From Gaiella occulta (GTDB lineage: Bacteria > Actinomycetota > Thermoleophilia > Gaiellales > Gaiellaceae), in assembly GCF_003351045.1 (NCBI RefSeq), contig NZ_QQZY01000001.1, forward strand, positions 1 to 64,000: 64,000 nucleotides of DNA. The letters run 5' to 3'. Positions 42,489 through 51,885 of the stretch are shown here, piece by piece. Below the pieces are notes generated by a model. It was not told the DNA's origin and searched no databases. It was given only the letters and a program-made list of their open reading frames with translations. Made by a program: the position numbers and the translations under genes. Every line of letters starts with the position of its first letter. Positions within the stretch are counted from its first letter, which is position 1.

Positions 42489-43897
42489 GCCGGCGCCCCC
42501 GCGGCGTCGAGCTCGCGCACGTCGACGAAGCGGCCGTGCAGCGCCGCCGCCGCCGCCATCTGCGGGCTGACGAGGTGTGTGCGCCCGCCGCGGCCCTGGC
42601 GCCCCTCGAAGTTGCGGTTCGAGGTCGAGGCGCAGCGCTCGCCCGGCGCGAGGATGTCGGGGTTCATGCCCAGGCACATCGAGCAGCCGGCGAGGCGCCA
42701 CTCGAAGCCGGCGTCGAGGAAGATCCGGTCGAGCCCCTCCTCCTCGGCCTGCCGGCGCACCTGCGCCGAGCCGGGCACGACGAGCGCCGTCACGCGCGGG
42801 TCGACCTTGCGACCCGCCACCACCGCGGCGGCGGCGCGCAGGTCCTCGATGCGCGAGTTCGTGCACGAGCCGATGAAGACGCGGTCGACGCGGATGTCCG
42901 CGATCGCCTGGCCGGGGCGCAGCCCCATGTATTCGAGCGCCCGCTCGGCCGCCGTTCGATCGTCGGGGTTGCGCAGCGAGGACGGGTCGGGAACCGTCCC
43001 CGTCACCGGCACGACCATGCCCGGATTCGTCCCCCAGGTCACCTGTGGCGCGAGGTCGCGGACGTCGACCCGTACGTGGGCGTCGTAGACGGCGTCCTCG
43101 TCGGAGGCGAGGGAGCGCCAGTCCTCGACGGCGCGCTCCCAATCGGCCCCCGCCGGCGCGAACGGTCGTCCCTCGAGGTAGGCGAACGTCGTCTCGTCGG
43201 GTGCGATCATGCCGGCGCGCGCCCCCCACTCGATCGTCATGTTGCAGATCGTCATGCGCTGCTCCATCGTCAGCGCCGCGATCGCCTCCCCCGCGTACTC
43301 GACGACGTGGCCGACGCCGCCGTCGACGCCGACCTGGCCGATCGCGCCGAGAATGAGGTCCTTGGCCGTGAGGCCCGGCGGCAGAGCCCCGACGAACTCG
43401 AGCAGCATCGTCTGCGGACGGCGCTGGTCGAGGGTCTGGGTCGCCAGCACGTGCTCGACCTCGGAGGTGCCGATGCCGAATGCGAGCGCGCCGAAGGCGC
43501 CGTGCGTCGAGGTGTGGCTGTCGCCGCAGACGATCGTCTTGCCGGGCTGCGTGAGGCCGAGCTCCGGCCCGATCACGTGGACGATTCCCTCGCGGCCCGA
43601 GCCGGTGCCGTAGAGGCGGATGCCGAACTCCTCGCAGTTCGCGCGCAACGCCTCCAGCTGGGCCTTCGCCATCGTGTCGGTGATCGGACCCGGCAGCGTC
43701 GGGACGTTGTGGTCCATGGTCGCGACCGTCAGCTCCGGGCGCCGTACCTTGCGGCCCGAGAGCCGGAGGCCCTCGAAGGCCTGGGGCGAGGTGACCTCGT
43801 GGACGAGGTGGAGGTCGATGTAGAGCAGGGTCGGCTCGCCCGGCGCGTCGCGTACGACGTGCCGGTCCCAGACCTTGTCGAAGAGCGTTCGGCCCAT
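42485..43897 (-). CDS. leuC: 3-Isopropylmalate dehydratase large subunit
   Basis: This aconitase-type [4Fe-4S] dehydratase acts in leucine synthesis. It has 470 residues. The cluster cysteines are in GSCTNSR and [41 protein letters not shown] is diagnostic. It depends on the Fe-S machinery encoded at 9-18 kb. It is the first gene of leuCDB. No leuA is present in the window. TACGAT six bases before ATG 43897 indicates its own leaderless promoter. Confidence 0.97.
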   Translation of the reverse strand: MGRTLFDKVWDRHVVRDAPGEPTLLYIDLHLVHEVTSPQAFEGLRLSGRKVRRPELTVATMDHNVPTLPGPITDTMAKAQLEALRANCEEFGIRLYGTGSGREGIVHVIGPELGLTQPGKTIVCGDSHTSTHGAFGALAFGIGTSEVEHVLATQTLDQRRPQTMLLEFVGALPPGLTAKDLILGAIGQVGVDGGVGHVVEYAGEAIAALTMEQRMTICNMTIEWGARAGMIAPDETTFAYLEGRPFAPAGADWERAVEDWRSLASDEDAVYDAHVRVDVRDLAPQVTWGTNPGMVVPVTGTVPDPSSLRNPDDRTAAERALEYMGLRPGQAIADIRVDRVFIGSCTNSRIEDLRAAAAVVAGRKVDPRVTALVVPGSAQVRRQAEEEGLDRIFLDAGFEWRLAGCSMCLGMNPDILAPGERCASTSNRNFEGRQGRGGRTHLVSPQMAAAAALHGRFVDVRELDAAGAPA

Positions 43898-43903
43898 CGT
43901 CCA

Positions 43904-43909
43904 ATCGTA
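43904..43909 (-). promoter_or_regulatory. -10 box of leuCDB (leaderless)
   Basis: TACGAT on the minus strand, 6 bases before ATG 43897, lies just past the strong hairpin at 43913-43956. Confidence 0.5.
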
Positions 43910-43912
43910 CTG

Positions 43913-43956
43913 TGGAGGCGAGCAGCTCCGGACGCCTCCGGAGCTGCTCGCCTCCA
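43913..43956. terminator. Perfect 20-bp hairpin between thrC and leuC
   Basis: The arms 43913-43932 and 43937-43956 are exact reverse complements (TGGAGGCGAGCAGCTCCGGA and its complement) around a CGCC loop. The hairpin starts 8 bases after the stop of the upstream threonine synthase and ends just before the leuC -10. It is the strongest stem in the window and should end the thrC transcript. No U-tract follows. Confidence 0.75.
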
Positions 43957-43964
43957 TCTCGACG

Positions 43965-45185
43965 TCAGGAGACGGCGAGGACGTCGTCGAGGAAGGCGTC
44001 GGCATCCGCCTCGATCGCGACCGGCTCGTAGGTGTGTGCCACGGGCCCGGGGGTCTTGAGGCCGTCGCCCGTGACGAGCAGGACGACGCGCGAGCCCGGG
44101 CCGAGCTCGCCCGCCTCGACCGCGGCCCGCAGCGCGCCCAGGGTGACACCGGTCGCTGTCTCGCCGAAGACGCCGGTCGTCCCGGCAAGCAGCGCCATGT
44201 TCTCGCCGATCGCCTCTTCCGGCACCGCGTAGATCGCGCCCCCGGTCGCGCGTGCCGTCGCGACGGCGAAGTCCCCGTCGGCCGGGTTGCCGATCGCGAG
44301 GGAGCGGGCGATCGAGTCGGGCCGCACCGGGGTCACCCGGGAGCCGCTCGCGAAGGCCGTGGCGACGGGGCGGCAGCCCTCGGCCTGGCCGCCGAACAGG
44401 CGTGGCGTCGTGCCGCCCACGAGGCCGAGGCGGCGCAGCTCGTCGAAGCCCTGGCCGACCTTGTGGTAGAGCGCGCCCGAGGCGATCGGGATCACGACCG
44501 CGTCCGGCGTCTCCCAGCCGAGCTGCTCGGCGATCTCGTAGGCGAGCGTCTTCGAGCCCTCGGCGTAGTACGAGCGCAGGTTGACGTTGACGAAGCCCCA
44601 CGGCAGCTCGAACGAGAGCTCGACGGACAACCGCGAGCAGTGGTCGTACGTGCCGTCGACGGCGTAGATGCGAGGGCCGTACACGGCGGCGGCGGCGAGC
44701 TTCTCGGGCTCGAGGTCGGCCGGCACGAACACCGCCGCCTCGAGCCCCTCGGCCGCGGCCCGGGCGGCGACGGCGCCCGCGAGGTTGCCGGTGGACGAGC
44801 AGGAGAGCGTCTCGAAGCCGAGCTCCTGCGCCTTGCGCGCCGCCACGGCGACGACGCGGTCCTTGAACGAGTGCGTCGGGTTCGCCGTGTCGAGCTTCAA
44901 CCACAGCTCGGCGATGCCGAGCTGGGCGGCGAGGCGCGGCGCCGGGGTGAGCGGCGTCATGCCGGGCGCAAGGCGGGCGTCCTCGGGAGCGGAGACGGGC
45001 AGCAGGTCGGCGTAGCGCCAGATCGACGCGGGGCCGGCCTCGATGCGCTCGCGGGAGACGGTGGCGCGTAGCTGCTCCCAGTCGTACACGGGATCGAGGG
45101 GGCCGAAGCACGTCGCGCACGTGCCGGTGGCCGTGGTCGGGTACTCGGCCGCGCAGTTACGACAGGCGAGGGAAACGGCGGGCAT
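43965..45185 (-). CDS. Threonine synthase-family PLP enzyme under SAM riboswitch
   Basis: The 406-residue fold-type II PLP enzyme has an N-terminal zinc ribbon (CRNC ... CATC, about residues 8-27). The PLP lysine is in [22 protein letters not shown] follows, and [11 protein letters not shown] is the C-terminal phosphate loop. The family converts O-phosphohomoserine to threonine. A second threonine synthase sits with hom and thrB at 48562, so this copy is redundant, and a SAM-I riboswitch precedes it. It may therefore act in the methionine branch; that is inference. AGGAGG lies nine bases before ATG 45185. Confidence 0.85.
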   Translation of the reverse strand: MPAVSLACRNCAAEYPTTATGTCATCFGPLDPVYDWEQLRATVSRERIEAGPASIWRYADLLPVSAPEDARLAPGMTPLTPAPRLAAQLGIAELWLKLDTANPTHSFKDRVVAVAARKAQELGFETLSCSSTGNLAGAVAARAAAEGLEAAVFVPADLEPEKLAAAAVYGPRIYAVDGTYDHCSRLSVELSFELPWGFVNVNLRSYYAEGSKTLAYEIAEQLGWETPDAVVIPIASGALYHKVGQGFDELRRLGLVGGTTPRLFGGQAEGCRPVATAFASGSRVTPVRPDSIARSLAIGNPADGDFAVATARATGGAIYAVPEEAIGENMALLAGTTGVFGETATGVTLGALRAAVEAGELGPGSRVVLLVTGDGLKTPGPVAHTYEPVAIEADADAFLDDVLAVS

Positions 45186-45206
45186 GAATCGGAACCTCCT
45201 GGTCGT

Positions 45207-45299
45207 CGCTCGACATCCGTCCGGGATTGGCACCGTCGCCCATGGGGGCAGGTTGCCGAGGCGTCACAGGGCCGGTCCCTCAGCCTCTCTCGATGCGGA
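45207..45299 (-). promoter_or_regulatory. SAM-I (S-box) riboswitch
   Basis: On the minus strand the order of conserved blocks is that of the S-box: GAGAGAGGCTGAGGGACCGG (about 45274-45293), GGCCCTGTGACGCCTCGGCAACC (45251-45273), then GGTGCCAATCCCG (45223-45235). The closing P1 strands are GCATC near 45293-45297 and GATGTC near 45212-45217. The ribosome site of the downstream gene begins only about 10 bases after P1. No separate terminator is evident, so control may be at translation. Binding SAM would turn the gene down. Confidence 0.9.
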
Positions 45300-45327
45300 G
45301 CGGGCGAGCCCGCGTCCGTCCCACGAC

Positions 45328-45338
45328 GTACAGTGTAC
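45328..45338. promoter_or_regulatory. Palindromic -10 element upstream of the SAM riboswitch
   Basis: GTACAGTGTAC is a perfect palindrome around a central G. It gives TACACT on the minus strand (45337-45332), well placed to start the riboswitch transcript. It also gives TACAGT on the plus strand, pointing into the 3' end of ilvD. It resembles the palindromic -10 at 13145. Confidence 0.45.
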
Positions 45339-45345
45339 TCATATT

Positions 45346-47046
45346 TCACGCGGGCATCGTGACAGCACCCTCCGAGGCGGGCCGCACGAGCGACGCGTAC
45401 TTGGCGAGCGCGCCGGACGTCACCTTCGGCGCCGGCGTCACGTGGTCGGCGAGGCGGGCGGCGATCTCGTCGTCCGCGAGCTCCACGTCGATGCGGCGGC
45501 TGTCGACGTCGATGACGATCGTGTCGCCCTCGCGCAGCGCGGCGATCGGGCCGCCCTTCACGGCCTCCGGGCAGACGTGGCCGACCATGAAGCCGTGCGT
45601 CGCCCCGGAGAAGCGCCCGTCGGTGACGAGCGCGACCTCGTCGGAGAGGCCCTCGCCCACGATCGCGGCCGTGACGTGCAGCATCTCGCGCATCCCCGGA
45701 CCGCCGGCCGGGCCCTCGTAGCGGATCACGACCACGTCGCCTGCCACGATCTTCCCGGCCTTGACGGCGGCGAACGTCTCCTCTTCGCAGTCGAACACGC
45801 GGGCGGGGCCACGGTGGTGAGTGCGCTCCGACCCGGCGAGCTTGACGACGCACCCTTCCGGGGCGAGGTTGCCGCGCAGGATCGCGATGCCGCCGCGTGA
45901 CTTGATCGGCGTCTCGATCGGCACGATCACCTCCTGCCCCTCCGTCTCGACGGCGGCGTCGGCGATCTCGCCGAGCGTGCGGCCGTCGACGTTGAGCGTC
46001 GTCGGGTCGATCAGACCTGCCTTCTTCAGCTCCCGCGCGACGAGAGCGACGCCGCCCGCCCGATGGACGTCGGTTGCGACGAAGCGGCCGAACGGCTTCA
46101 GGTCGGCGATGATCGGCGTGCGCGCGGAGATGGCGTCGAAGTCGTCGATCGTGAAGTCGATGTCGAGCTCCTTCGCGATCGCGACCAGGTGGAGGACGCC
46201 GTTCGTGGACCCGCCCGTCGCGGCGACCGAGGCCGCGGCGTTCTCGAGCGAGGCCTTCGTGATGATCGACGACGGGCGCATGTCACGCCGCACGAGGTCG
46301 ACGACGAGCCTCCCGGCCTCCTCCGACGCTGCCTTCTTGGACGTGTCCAGCGCGGGGATGTCGTTGCGGCCGGCCGGGCTGATGCCGAGGAACTCGAGCG
46401 CCGTCGCCATCGTGTTGGCGGTGAACTGCCCGCCGCACGCCCCCGCCGCCGGGCAGGCGGCCGACTCGAGCTCGTGCAGGTCCTCCTTGCTGATCTTGCC
46501 GGCGTTGTAGGCGCCGATGCCCTCGTAGACGTCCTGGATCGTGACGTCCTTGCCACGCCAGCGGCCCGGCGCGATCGAGCCCGTGTAGAGCACGAGACCG
46601 GGGATGTCGAGCCGTGCCAAGGCCATCACGGCGGCCGGGATCGTCTTGTCGCAGGCGATCAGGCACACGAGGCCGTCGAACAGGTGCCCGCGCGCGACGA
46701 GCTCGATCGAGTCCGCGATCGTCTCGCGCGAGACGAGCGAGGCGCGCATGCCGGTCGTGCCCATCGAGACGCCGTCGGAGACGGCGATCGTGTTGAACTC
46801 CATCGGCGTGCCCCCGGCGGCGCGGATCCCCTCCTTCACGTGGGGCGCGAGCGCGCGCTGGTTGAGGTTGCACGGCATCGTCTCGATCCACGTCGTGCAG
46901 ACGCCGATCACGGGCTTCGCGAGGTCGTCGTCGCTGAAGCCGACCGCCTTCAGCATCGAGCGCGCGCCGGCGCGGTCGGGGCCGTCGGTCATGGCGGCGC
47001 TGTGGCGCTTCGCCGGGTCGGACGGGCGGTCGTAGGGGGTGCTCAC
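45346..47046 (-). CDS. ilvD: Dihydroxy-acid dehydratase
   Basis: This Fe-S dehydratase is the third shared step of isoleucine and valine synthesis. The 566 residues are the normal length. The cluster cysteines are in CTTWIETMPCN, CDKTIPAAV and ACPAAGACGG. The C-terminal DGRFSGATHGFMVGHVCPEA is diagnostic. The start GTG 47046 overlaps the rhodanese stop (GTGA). It is the last gene of a long run from ilvB to ilvD on this strand. Confidence 0.97.
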   Translation of the reverse strand: MSTPYDRPSDPAKRHSAAMTDGPDRAGARSMLKAVGFSDDDLAKPVIGVCTTWIETMPCNLNQRALAPHVKEGIRAAGGTPMEFNTIAVSDGVSMGTTGMRASLVSRETIADSIELVARGHLFDGLVCLIACDKTIPAAVMALARLDIPGLVLYTGSIAPGRWRGKDVTIQDVYEGIGAYNAGKISKEDLHELESAACPAAGACGGQFTANTMATALEFLGISPAGRNDIPALDTSKKAASEEAGRLVVDLVRRDMRPSSIITKASLENAAASVAATGGSTNGVLHLVAIAKELDIDFTIDDFDAISARTPIIADLKPFGRFVATDVHRAGGVALVARELKKAGLIDPTTLNVDGRTLGEIADAAVETEGQEVIVPIETPIKSRGGIAILRGNLAPEGCVVKLAGSERTHHRGPARVFDCEEETFAAVKAGKIVAGDVVVIRYEGPAGGPGMREMLHVTAAIVGEGLSDEVALVTDGRFSGATHGFMVGHVCPEAVKGGPIAALREGDTIVIDVDSRRIDVELADDEIAARLADHVTPAPKVTSGALAKYASLVRPASEGAVTMPA

Positions 47047-47756
47047 GGCTTCTGGCCTCCTGTCTCGATGGGATAGCCCTCCCGGCGGCACCATTCCGAG
47101 AACGAGCCGGGATAGAGGCGGACGTCCTCGCGGCCTGCGAGGACGAGTTTCTGGGCGACGACGCAGGCGGTGACGCCGGAGCCGCAGGTGGCGACGATCT
47201 CGGGCGGCTCGGTCGCGCCGTCGGGTAGCGGCTCCTCGAAGAACGCGTTGCGCGCGCCGGGGATGCGGCCGGCGACCGGGTCGAGCGGCTCCTCGTCGCC
47301 GCGCCAGCGGGCGGGGCTGCGGGCATCGAGGAGGACGAGGGACGGATCGCCCAGCCGCGCGAGGATCTCCTCCGCGGCGATCACGTCGTCGCCGCGCTCG
47401 CGCGCGACGAACCCGGTGGGCTCGACGGCCGGCTCGTCGCGGACGAGCGGCCCCGCGTACGCGCGCAGGTCGAGCGTGCCCGCAGCGTCGTGTCCCACGT
47501 GTCGCAGCAGCCACCAGCAGCGCGCCGCCCAGCCGCTGCCGTCGTCGACGGCGAGGACGAAGGTGTCGCCGCCGATGCCCGCGCGCCCGAACACGTCCGC
47601 CAGCTGCGCCGCCGTCGGCAGGGGGTGGCGCCCGCCCCGCGCCGGGTCGGGCCCGACCGCGCTCAGGTCGCGCTCGGGGTCGAGGTGCACGGCACCCGGC
47701 AGGTGGCCCGCCGCGTATGCGGGGCGCCCCCGCACGTCGACGAGGCGGACCGTCAC
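47043..47756 (-). CDS. Rhodanese-like sulfurtransferase (two domains)
   Basis: The 237 residues contain two rhodanese domains. The first (about 1-110; VDVRGRPAYAAGHLPGAVHLD) has no active cysteine. The second (about 125-237) has VLLDARSPARWRGD and the active-site loop VATCGSGVTACVV with the catalytic Cys. The CGSGVT loop fits mercaptopyruvate/thiosulfate sulfurtransferases. It is sandwiched between thrB and ilvD with 4-base overlaps, an unusual place for a sulfur enzyme. GTG 47756 is the start. Confidence 0.9.
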   Translation of the reverse strand: MTVRLVDVRGRPAYAAGHLPGAVHLDPERDLSAVGPDPARGGRHPLPTAAQLADVFGRAGIGGDTFVLAVDDGSGWAARCWWLLRHVGHDAAGTLDLRAYAGPLVRDEPAVEPTGFVARERGDDVIAAEEILARLGDPSLVLLDARSPARWRGDEEPLDPVAGRIPGARNAFFEEPLPDGATEPPEIVATCGSGVTACVVAQKLVLAGREDVRLYPGSFSEWCRREGYPIETGGQKP

Positions 47757-48565
47757 AGCGCTCCCCTCGGCACCACGGCCAGGGGGCGCACCTCGTGGTC
47801 GGGGAAGCGACCGCGCAGCGCGGCGGCGCAGGCGTCCACGCCGGCGGCCCAGGCGATGACCGTCGGGCCGGAGCCGGACAGCGTCGCGCCGGCGCAACCG
47901 GGCGGCAGCTCCGCGCGGATCGCGTCGAGCACGGCCGAGGGGCGGTAGGGCTCGTGCAGGCGATCCCACAGGGCCTCCGCGAACAGCATCCGGTCACCGG
48001 ACACCGCTGCGGCGCCGAGCAGCGCCGCACGCCCCGCGGTGGAGGCGGCGTCGGCGTGGGAGACCGCCGCGGGCAGCGTGCCGCGCGACGCGGCCGTGGA
48101 GGTGCGCGTCTGTGGCACGACGGCGACCGGTGCCAGGGGGAGCGTCTCCGCGATCCGTGCCGCGCGGCCGTCCCAGGCGACGGTGAGCCCGCCGAGCAGG
48201 GCGGCGGCGAGGTTGTCGGAGTGGCTCTCGAGCGTGAGCCCGGCCGCGAGCAGGTCGTCGACCGGCGCACGGGGTGCGGCCGCCGCGAGGCCGAGCGCGA
48301 TCGCGGCCGCCGACGAGCCGAGGCCGCGCTCGAGCGGGATCCGGTTCGTGAAGCGGAAGCGCTTGCCGGCGGGGTCGGCGAGCAGCGCGTACGCGCGCAC
48401 GGCGAGGTTCGACGCGTCGGCGGCGAGCTCGCCCGCCCCCTCGCCCTCGATCGTGATGCCGTCGCCGTCGCTCAGCTCGAGCTCGTTCCAGAGGTCGAGC
48501 GCGACGGCGACGCAGTCGAAGCCGGGGCCGACGTTGGCCGACGTTGCGGGTGCACGAACGATCAT
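47753..48565 (-). CDS. thrB: Homoserine kinase
   Basis: This GHMP kinase makes O-phosphohomoserine, the substrate of threonine synthase. The 270 residues include RAPATSANVGPGFDCVAVAL, the ATP loop IPLERGLGSSAAAIALG and the C-terminal GATLSGSGPTVIAWA. Overlaps on both sides (ATGA with thrC, GTGA with the rhodanese) show one operon hom-thrC-thrB. Confidence 0.96.
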   Translation of the reverse strand: MIVRAPATSANVGPGFDCVAVALDLWNELELSDGDGITIEGEGAGELAADASNLAVRAYALLADPAGKRFRFTNRIPLERGLGSSAAAIALGLAAAAPRAPVDDLLAAGLTLESHSDNLAAALLGGLTVAWDGRAARIAETLPLAPVAVVPQTRTSTAASRGTLPAAVSHADAASTAGRAALLGAAAVSGDRMLFAEALWDRLHEPYRPSAVLDAIRAELPPGCAGATLSGSGPTVIAWAAGVDACAAALRGRFPDHEVRPLAVVPRGAL

Positions 48566-49530
48566 GCGCGGGCGGCTTGTGCGATCGCGTCCGGGTCGGC
48601 CTCGACGAGCAGGGGGGCGACCCCGTGGCGATCGGCGTTCTCGATGTCCTTGAGGCCGTGACCCGTGATCGTGACGACGAGCCGCTCGCCGGCGACGGCG
48701 CCCTTGCGGATGGCGGCCAGGCCCGCGGCGGAGGACGGCTCGCAGAACAGGCCCTCGAGCGACGCGAGCTCGCGCCACGCCACCACGATCTCCTCGTCGG
48801 AGACGGCGACCACGTGGGCGCCGGCGGCGGCCACGCTGCCGGCGTGCACCGGCTCGCCGATGCGGATCGCCGAGGCGAGCGTCGTCGGGCGATGCTCCGC
48901 CTCCACCGAGTAGAGGGGCGCCGCCAGCGAGAGCTCGCCGAGGCCCTTCGCGTAGGCGGACGTGTTGCCGCCGCCCCCGTACGGGACCACGAACGCGTCG
49001 GGCGCGGCTCCGAGCTCCTCGACGATCTCGAAGACGGCCGTCTTCTGCCCTTCGCGCCGGTTGGGGTTGACGGAGTTGACGAGCACATGGGTGCCGCGGC
49101 GCGCGAGCTCCTGCGCGGCGGCGAGCGCCTCGTCGAAGTCGCCGCGTACCTCCAGCACCTTCGCTCCGAGCATGCGCGTCTGCGCCGCCTTCGCGCCCGC
49201 GACCGCGCCCTGCGGCGTCAGCACGAGCGCCGGGATGCCGGCGCGCGCCGCATAGGCGGCGGCCGAGGCGGCCGTGTTCCCCGTCGACGCGCAGATGACG
49301 GCCTCGGCGCCGTCCTCCAGCGCCTTCGACACGGCCACGGTCATGCCGCGATCCTTGTACGAGCCCGTCGGGTTCGACGCCTCCCACTTCAGCCACAACT
49401 CGACGCCGAGCCGCCGCGACAGGCGCGGCGCCCGCAGCAGGGGCGTCGAGCCCTCGCCGAGCGAGACGACCGGCGTCGCAGCCGTGACGGGGAGCCGGTC
49501 GCGGTAGCGGTCGATCAGCGCAGCCGTCAT
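48562..49530 (-). CDS. thrC: Threonine synthase
   Basis: The 322-residue PLP enzyme has the PLP lysine in PTGSYKDRGM, the phosphate-binding CASTGNTAASAAAYAARAG and the C-terminal VVTITGHGLKD. It lacks the zinc ribbon of the copy at 43965. Its place between hom and thrB with 4-base overlaps makes it the housekeeping threonine synthase. ATG 49530 is the start. Confidence 0.95.
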   Translation of the reverse strand: MTAALIDRYRDRLPVTAATPVVSLGEGSTPLLRAPRLSRRLGVELWLKWEASNPTGSYKDRGMTVAVSKALEDGAEAVICASTGNTAASAAAYAARAGIPALVLTPQGAVAGAKAAQTRMLGAKVLEVRGDFDEALAAAQELARRGTHVLVNSVNPNRREGQKTAVFEIVEELGAAPDAFVVPYGGGGNTSAYAKGLGELSLAAPLYSVEAEHRPTTLASAIRIGEPVHAGSVAAAGAHVVAVSDEEIVVAWRELASLEGLFCEPSSAAGLAAIRKGAVAGERLVVTITGHGLKDIENADRHGVAPLLVEADPDAIAQAARA

Positions 49531-50834
49531 GTCCAGCCCAGCTCCTCGACGCCGCGGTCCGACACGACGGGCAGCGCGCTCGCCTCGCCGCGCGACTCGG
49601 GCAGCGCCCTGATCGCCGTGAGGGCCGCTTCCACGCGCCCCGCGGGCGCCTCGTGCGTGACGACGTGCAGCACCGCGTGCCCGTCGCCGGGCTGCTGCAC
49701 GAGGCGTGCCACGGAGACGCCCTCGGCGGCGAGCTCGTGCGCGATCCGCGCCAGCACGCCGGCACGGTCGTCGACCTCGAGCCGGAGGTAGAACGGCGAG
49801 GTGAGATCGCCCGCCGGCAGCCGCTCCAGCTTGCGCCACACCGGGTCGTTCTGCAGGAAGCCCGTCCCGGTCGTGCCGACGACGGAGACCATGTCCGCGA
49901 CGACGGCGGAGGCGGTCTCGATGCCTCCGGCGCCCGGCCCTTCCAGCGTGATCTCCCGGATCGCGTCGCCCTGCAGCATGACCGCGTTGAACGCCCCCTC
50001 GACGGCGGCGAGCGGGTGGTGGCGATCGACGAACGCCGGGCCCACTCGCACGTCGACGCGGTCGCCGACGAGTGTGGCGCGGCCGATCAGCTTGAGGTGC
50101 ATGTCGAGAGCGCGCGCCGCGACGACGTGGTCGAGCGTGACGTGCTCGATCCCCTCCACGTCGACCCAGTCGAGCGGCACGCGGGTGCCGAACGCGACCG
50201 TGGCGAGGATCGCCGTCTTCGCCGCGGCGTCGATGCCGGCGACGTCCTCGGTCGGATCGGCCTCGGCGAACCCGAGCCGCTGCGCTTCCGCGAGCGCCTC
50301 CCCGTACGGGCGGCCGCCCTCCATCGCGGAGAGGATGAGGTTCGTCGTGCCGTTGACGATGCCGAGCACGCGGTGCACGTTCGTGACCACGAGCGACTCG
50401 CGCAGCACCTTGATCACGGGGATGGCGGCGCACACCGACGCCTCGAAGCGCAGCTGCACGCCGCCGGCGGCCGCCGCCTCGAAGAGCTCGGCGCCGCGGC
50501 GGGCGACGAGCTGCTTGTTCGCGGTCACGACGGGGCGGCCCGCGCGCAGCAGCTCGAGCACGTAGTCGCCGGCGGGATCGACGCCGCCCATGACCTCCGC
50601 GACGACCTGGATCGCCGGGTCGTCGCGGATCGTCGCGAAGTCGTCGCTGAGCACGCCCGGCTCGGGAGAGAAGCCGCGGTCCTTCGAGGTGTCGCGCACG
50701 AGCGCGCGGGTGACGCGCAGCCGGTGGCCGGTCGCGCGCTCGATCTCGTCGGCCGACTCCTCCAGCAGCCGGTGCACCGCGGCCCCGACGGTGCCGTACC
50801 CGAGCAGCGCTACGGGAACGTCGACGGAGGCCAC
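49527..50834 (-). CDS. hom: Homoserine dehydrogenase with ACT domain
   Basis: This enzyme reduces aspartate semialdehyde to homoserine, the branch point to threonine and methionine. The 435 residues contain the NAD(P) loop LGYGTVGAAV, VTANKQLVA, NGTTNLILSAM, EADPTEDVAGIDAAAK (catalytic acids and Lys) and a C-terminal ACT domain (about 350-425) that normally gives threonine feedback control. GTG 50834 lies directly after the ilvC stop, so it is coupled to ilvC. Confidence 0.96.
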   Translation of the reverse strand: MASVDVPVALLGYGTVGAAVHRLLEESADEIERATGHRLRVTRALVRDTSKDRGFSPEPGVLSDDFATIRDDPAIQVVAEVMGGVDPAGDYVLELLRAGRPVVTANKQLVARRGAELFEAAAAGGVQLRFEASVCAAIPVIKVLRESLVVTNVHRVLGIVNGTTNLILSAMEGGRPYGEALAEAQRLGFAEADPTEDVAGIDAAAKTAILATVAFGTRVPLDWVDVEGIEHVTLDHVVAARALDMHLKLIGRATLVGDRVDVRVGPAFVDRHHPLAAVEGAFNAVMLQGDAIREITLEGPGAGGIETASAVVADMVSVVGTTGTGFLQNDPVWRKLERLPAGDLTSPFYLRLEVDDRAGVLARIAHELAAEGVSVARLVQQPGDGHAVLHVVTHEAPAGRVEAALTAIRALPESRGEASALPVVSDRGVEELGWT

Positions 50835-51821
50835 CTAGTGGTCCCCGGCCCGGTGCATGAGGGAGCGCAGCTCCTTGCCGACCGTCTCCAGCGCCGTCTG
50901 CGCGGCCTCGGCGCGCATCGCCTTCAGGCGTGCCTCGCCGTTCTCCATGTCCTCCACCCATTCGCGGGCGAACGCGCCGCTCTGGATGTCGTCGAGGATC
51001 GCCTTCATCGCCTCGCGCACGTGCTCGTCGATGACGCGCCTGCCGCGGGTGTAGTCACCGAACTCGGCCGTGTCGGAGATCGAGTAGCGCATGCCGGCGA
51101 GGCCGCCCTCCCACATCAGGTCGACGATCAGCTTCAGCTCGTGCAGGCACTCGTAGTAGGCGATCTCCGGCTGGTAGCCGGCCGCGACGAGCGTCTCGAA
51201 GCCCGCGCGCACGAGCTCCGCGGTGCCCCCGCAGAGCACCGCCTGCTCGCCGAACAGGTCCGTCTCGGTCTCCTCCTTGAACGTCGTCTCGAGGATGCCG
51301 GCACGGCCGGCGCCGATACCGACGGCGTAGGCGAGCGCGAGGTCGCGCGCCCGGCCCGACGCGTCCTGGTGCACCGCGATCAGGGCCGGTGTTCCGTAGC
51401 CCTCGGTGAAGAGCCGGCGCACGACGTGACCGGGGCCCTTCGGGGCGACCATGATGACGTCGTTCGCGCCGGCGGGGGCGACGCGCTCGTAGAGGACGTT
51501 GAAGCCGTGCGCGAACAGCACGGCTGCTCCCGGCGCCAGGCTCGGGGCGACGTGCTCGGCGAACACCTGCGGCTGCACCTGGTCGGGAAGCAGGATCGCG
51601 ACGAGCTGGGCGCCCCCGACCGCTTCGGCGATCGTGCGCACGCCGAGGCCTGCCGCCTCGGCCGCCTCCCAGGAGGCGGAGCCCTCACGGAGGCCCACCT
51701 CGACCTGGATACCGGAGTCGCGCAGGTTGAGGGCGTGGGCGTGGCCCTGGCTGCCGTAGCCGATCACGGCCACCTTGCCGGAGAGCAGTCCCAGGTCGCC
51801 GTCGCGGAGGATCGTCGCCAT
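50835..51821 (-). CDS. ilvC: Ketol-acid reductoisomerase (class I)
   Basis: This is the second shared step in isoleucine and valine synthesis. The 328 residues fit the short class I form. Motifs are [19 protein letters not shown] (NADPH loop), [14 protein letters not shown], and the metal acids in [19 protein letters not shown] and [21 protein letters not shown] 51821 has AAAGGTG nine bases before it, better than the upstream GTG. The 64-base gap to ilvN holds nothing notable. Confidence 0.97.
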   Translation of the reverse strand: MATILRDGDLGLLSGKVAVIGYGSQGHAHALNLRDSGIQVEVGLREGSASWEAAEAAGLGVRTIAEAVGGAQLVAILLPDQVQPQVFAEHVAPSLAPGAAVLFAHGFNVLYERVAPAGANDVIMVAPKGPGHVVRRLFTEGYGTPALIAVHQDASGRARDLALAYAVGIGAGRAGILETTFKEETETDLFGEQAVLCGGTAELVRAGFETLVAAGYQPEIAYYECLHELKLIVDLMWEGGLAGMRYSISDTAEFGDYTRGRRVIDEHVREAMKAILDDIQSGAFAREWVEDMENGEARLKAMRAEAAQTALETVGKELRSLMHRAGDH

Positions 51822-51885
51822 GCGTTCGTTCACCTTTCGTCGCGTTGATGGGGTCGTGCGGGCGCGGCTGCGCGCCGCCGGTCGA

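Noticed and set aside
45316-45347. Small frame from an ATG before the SAM riboswitch as a leader peptide
   Set aside because: It spans the probable promoter itself, has no ribosome site and would end inside the riboswitch; likely chance.
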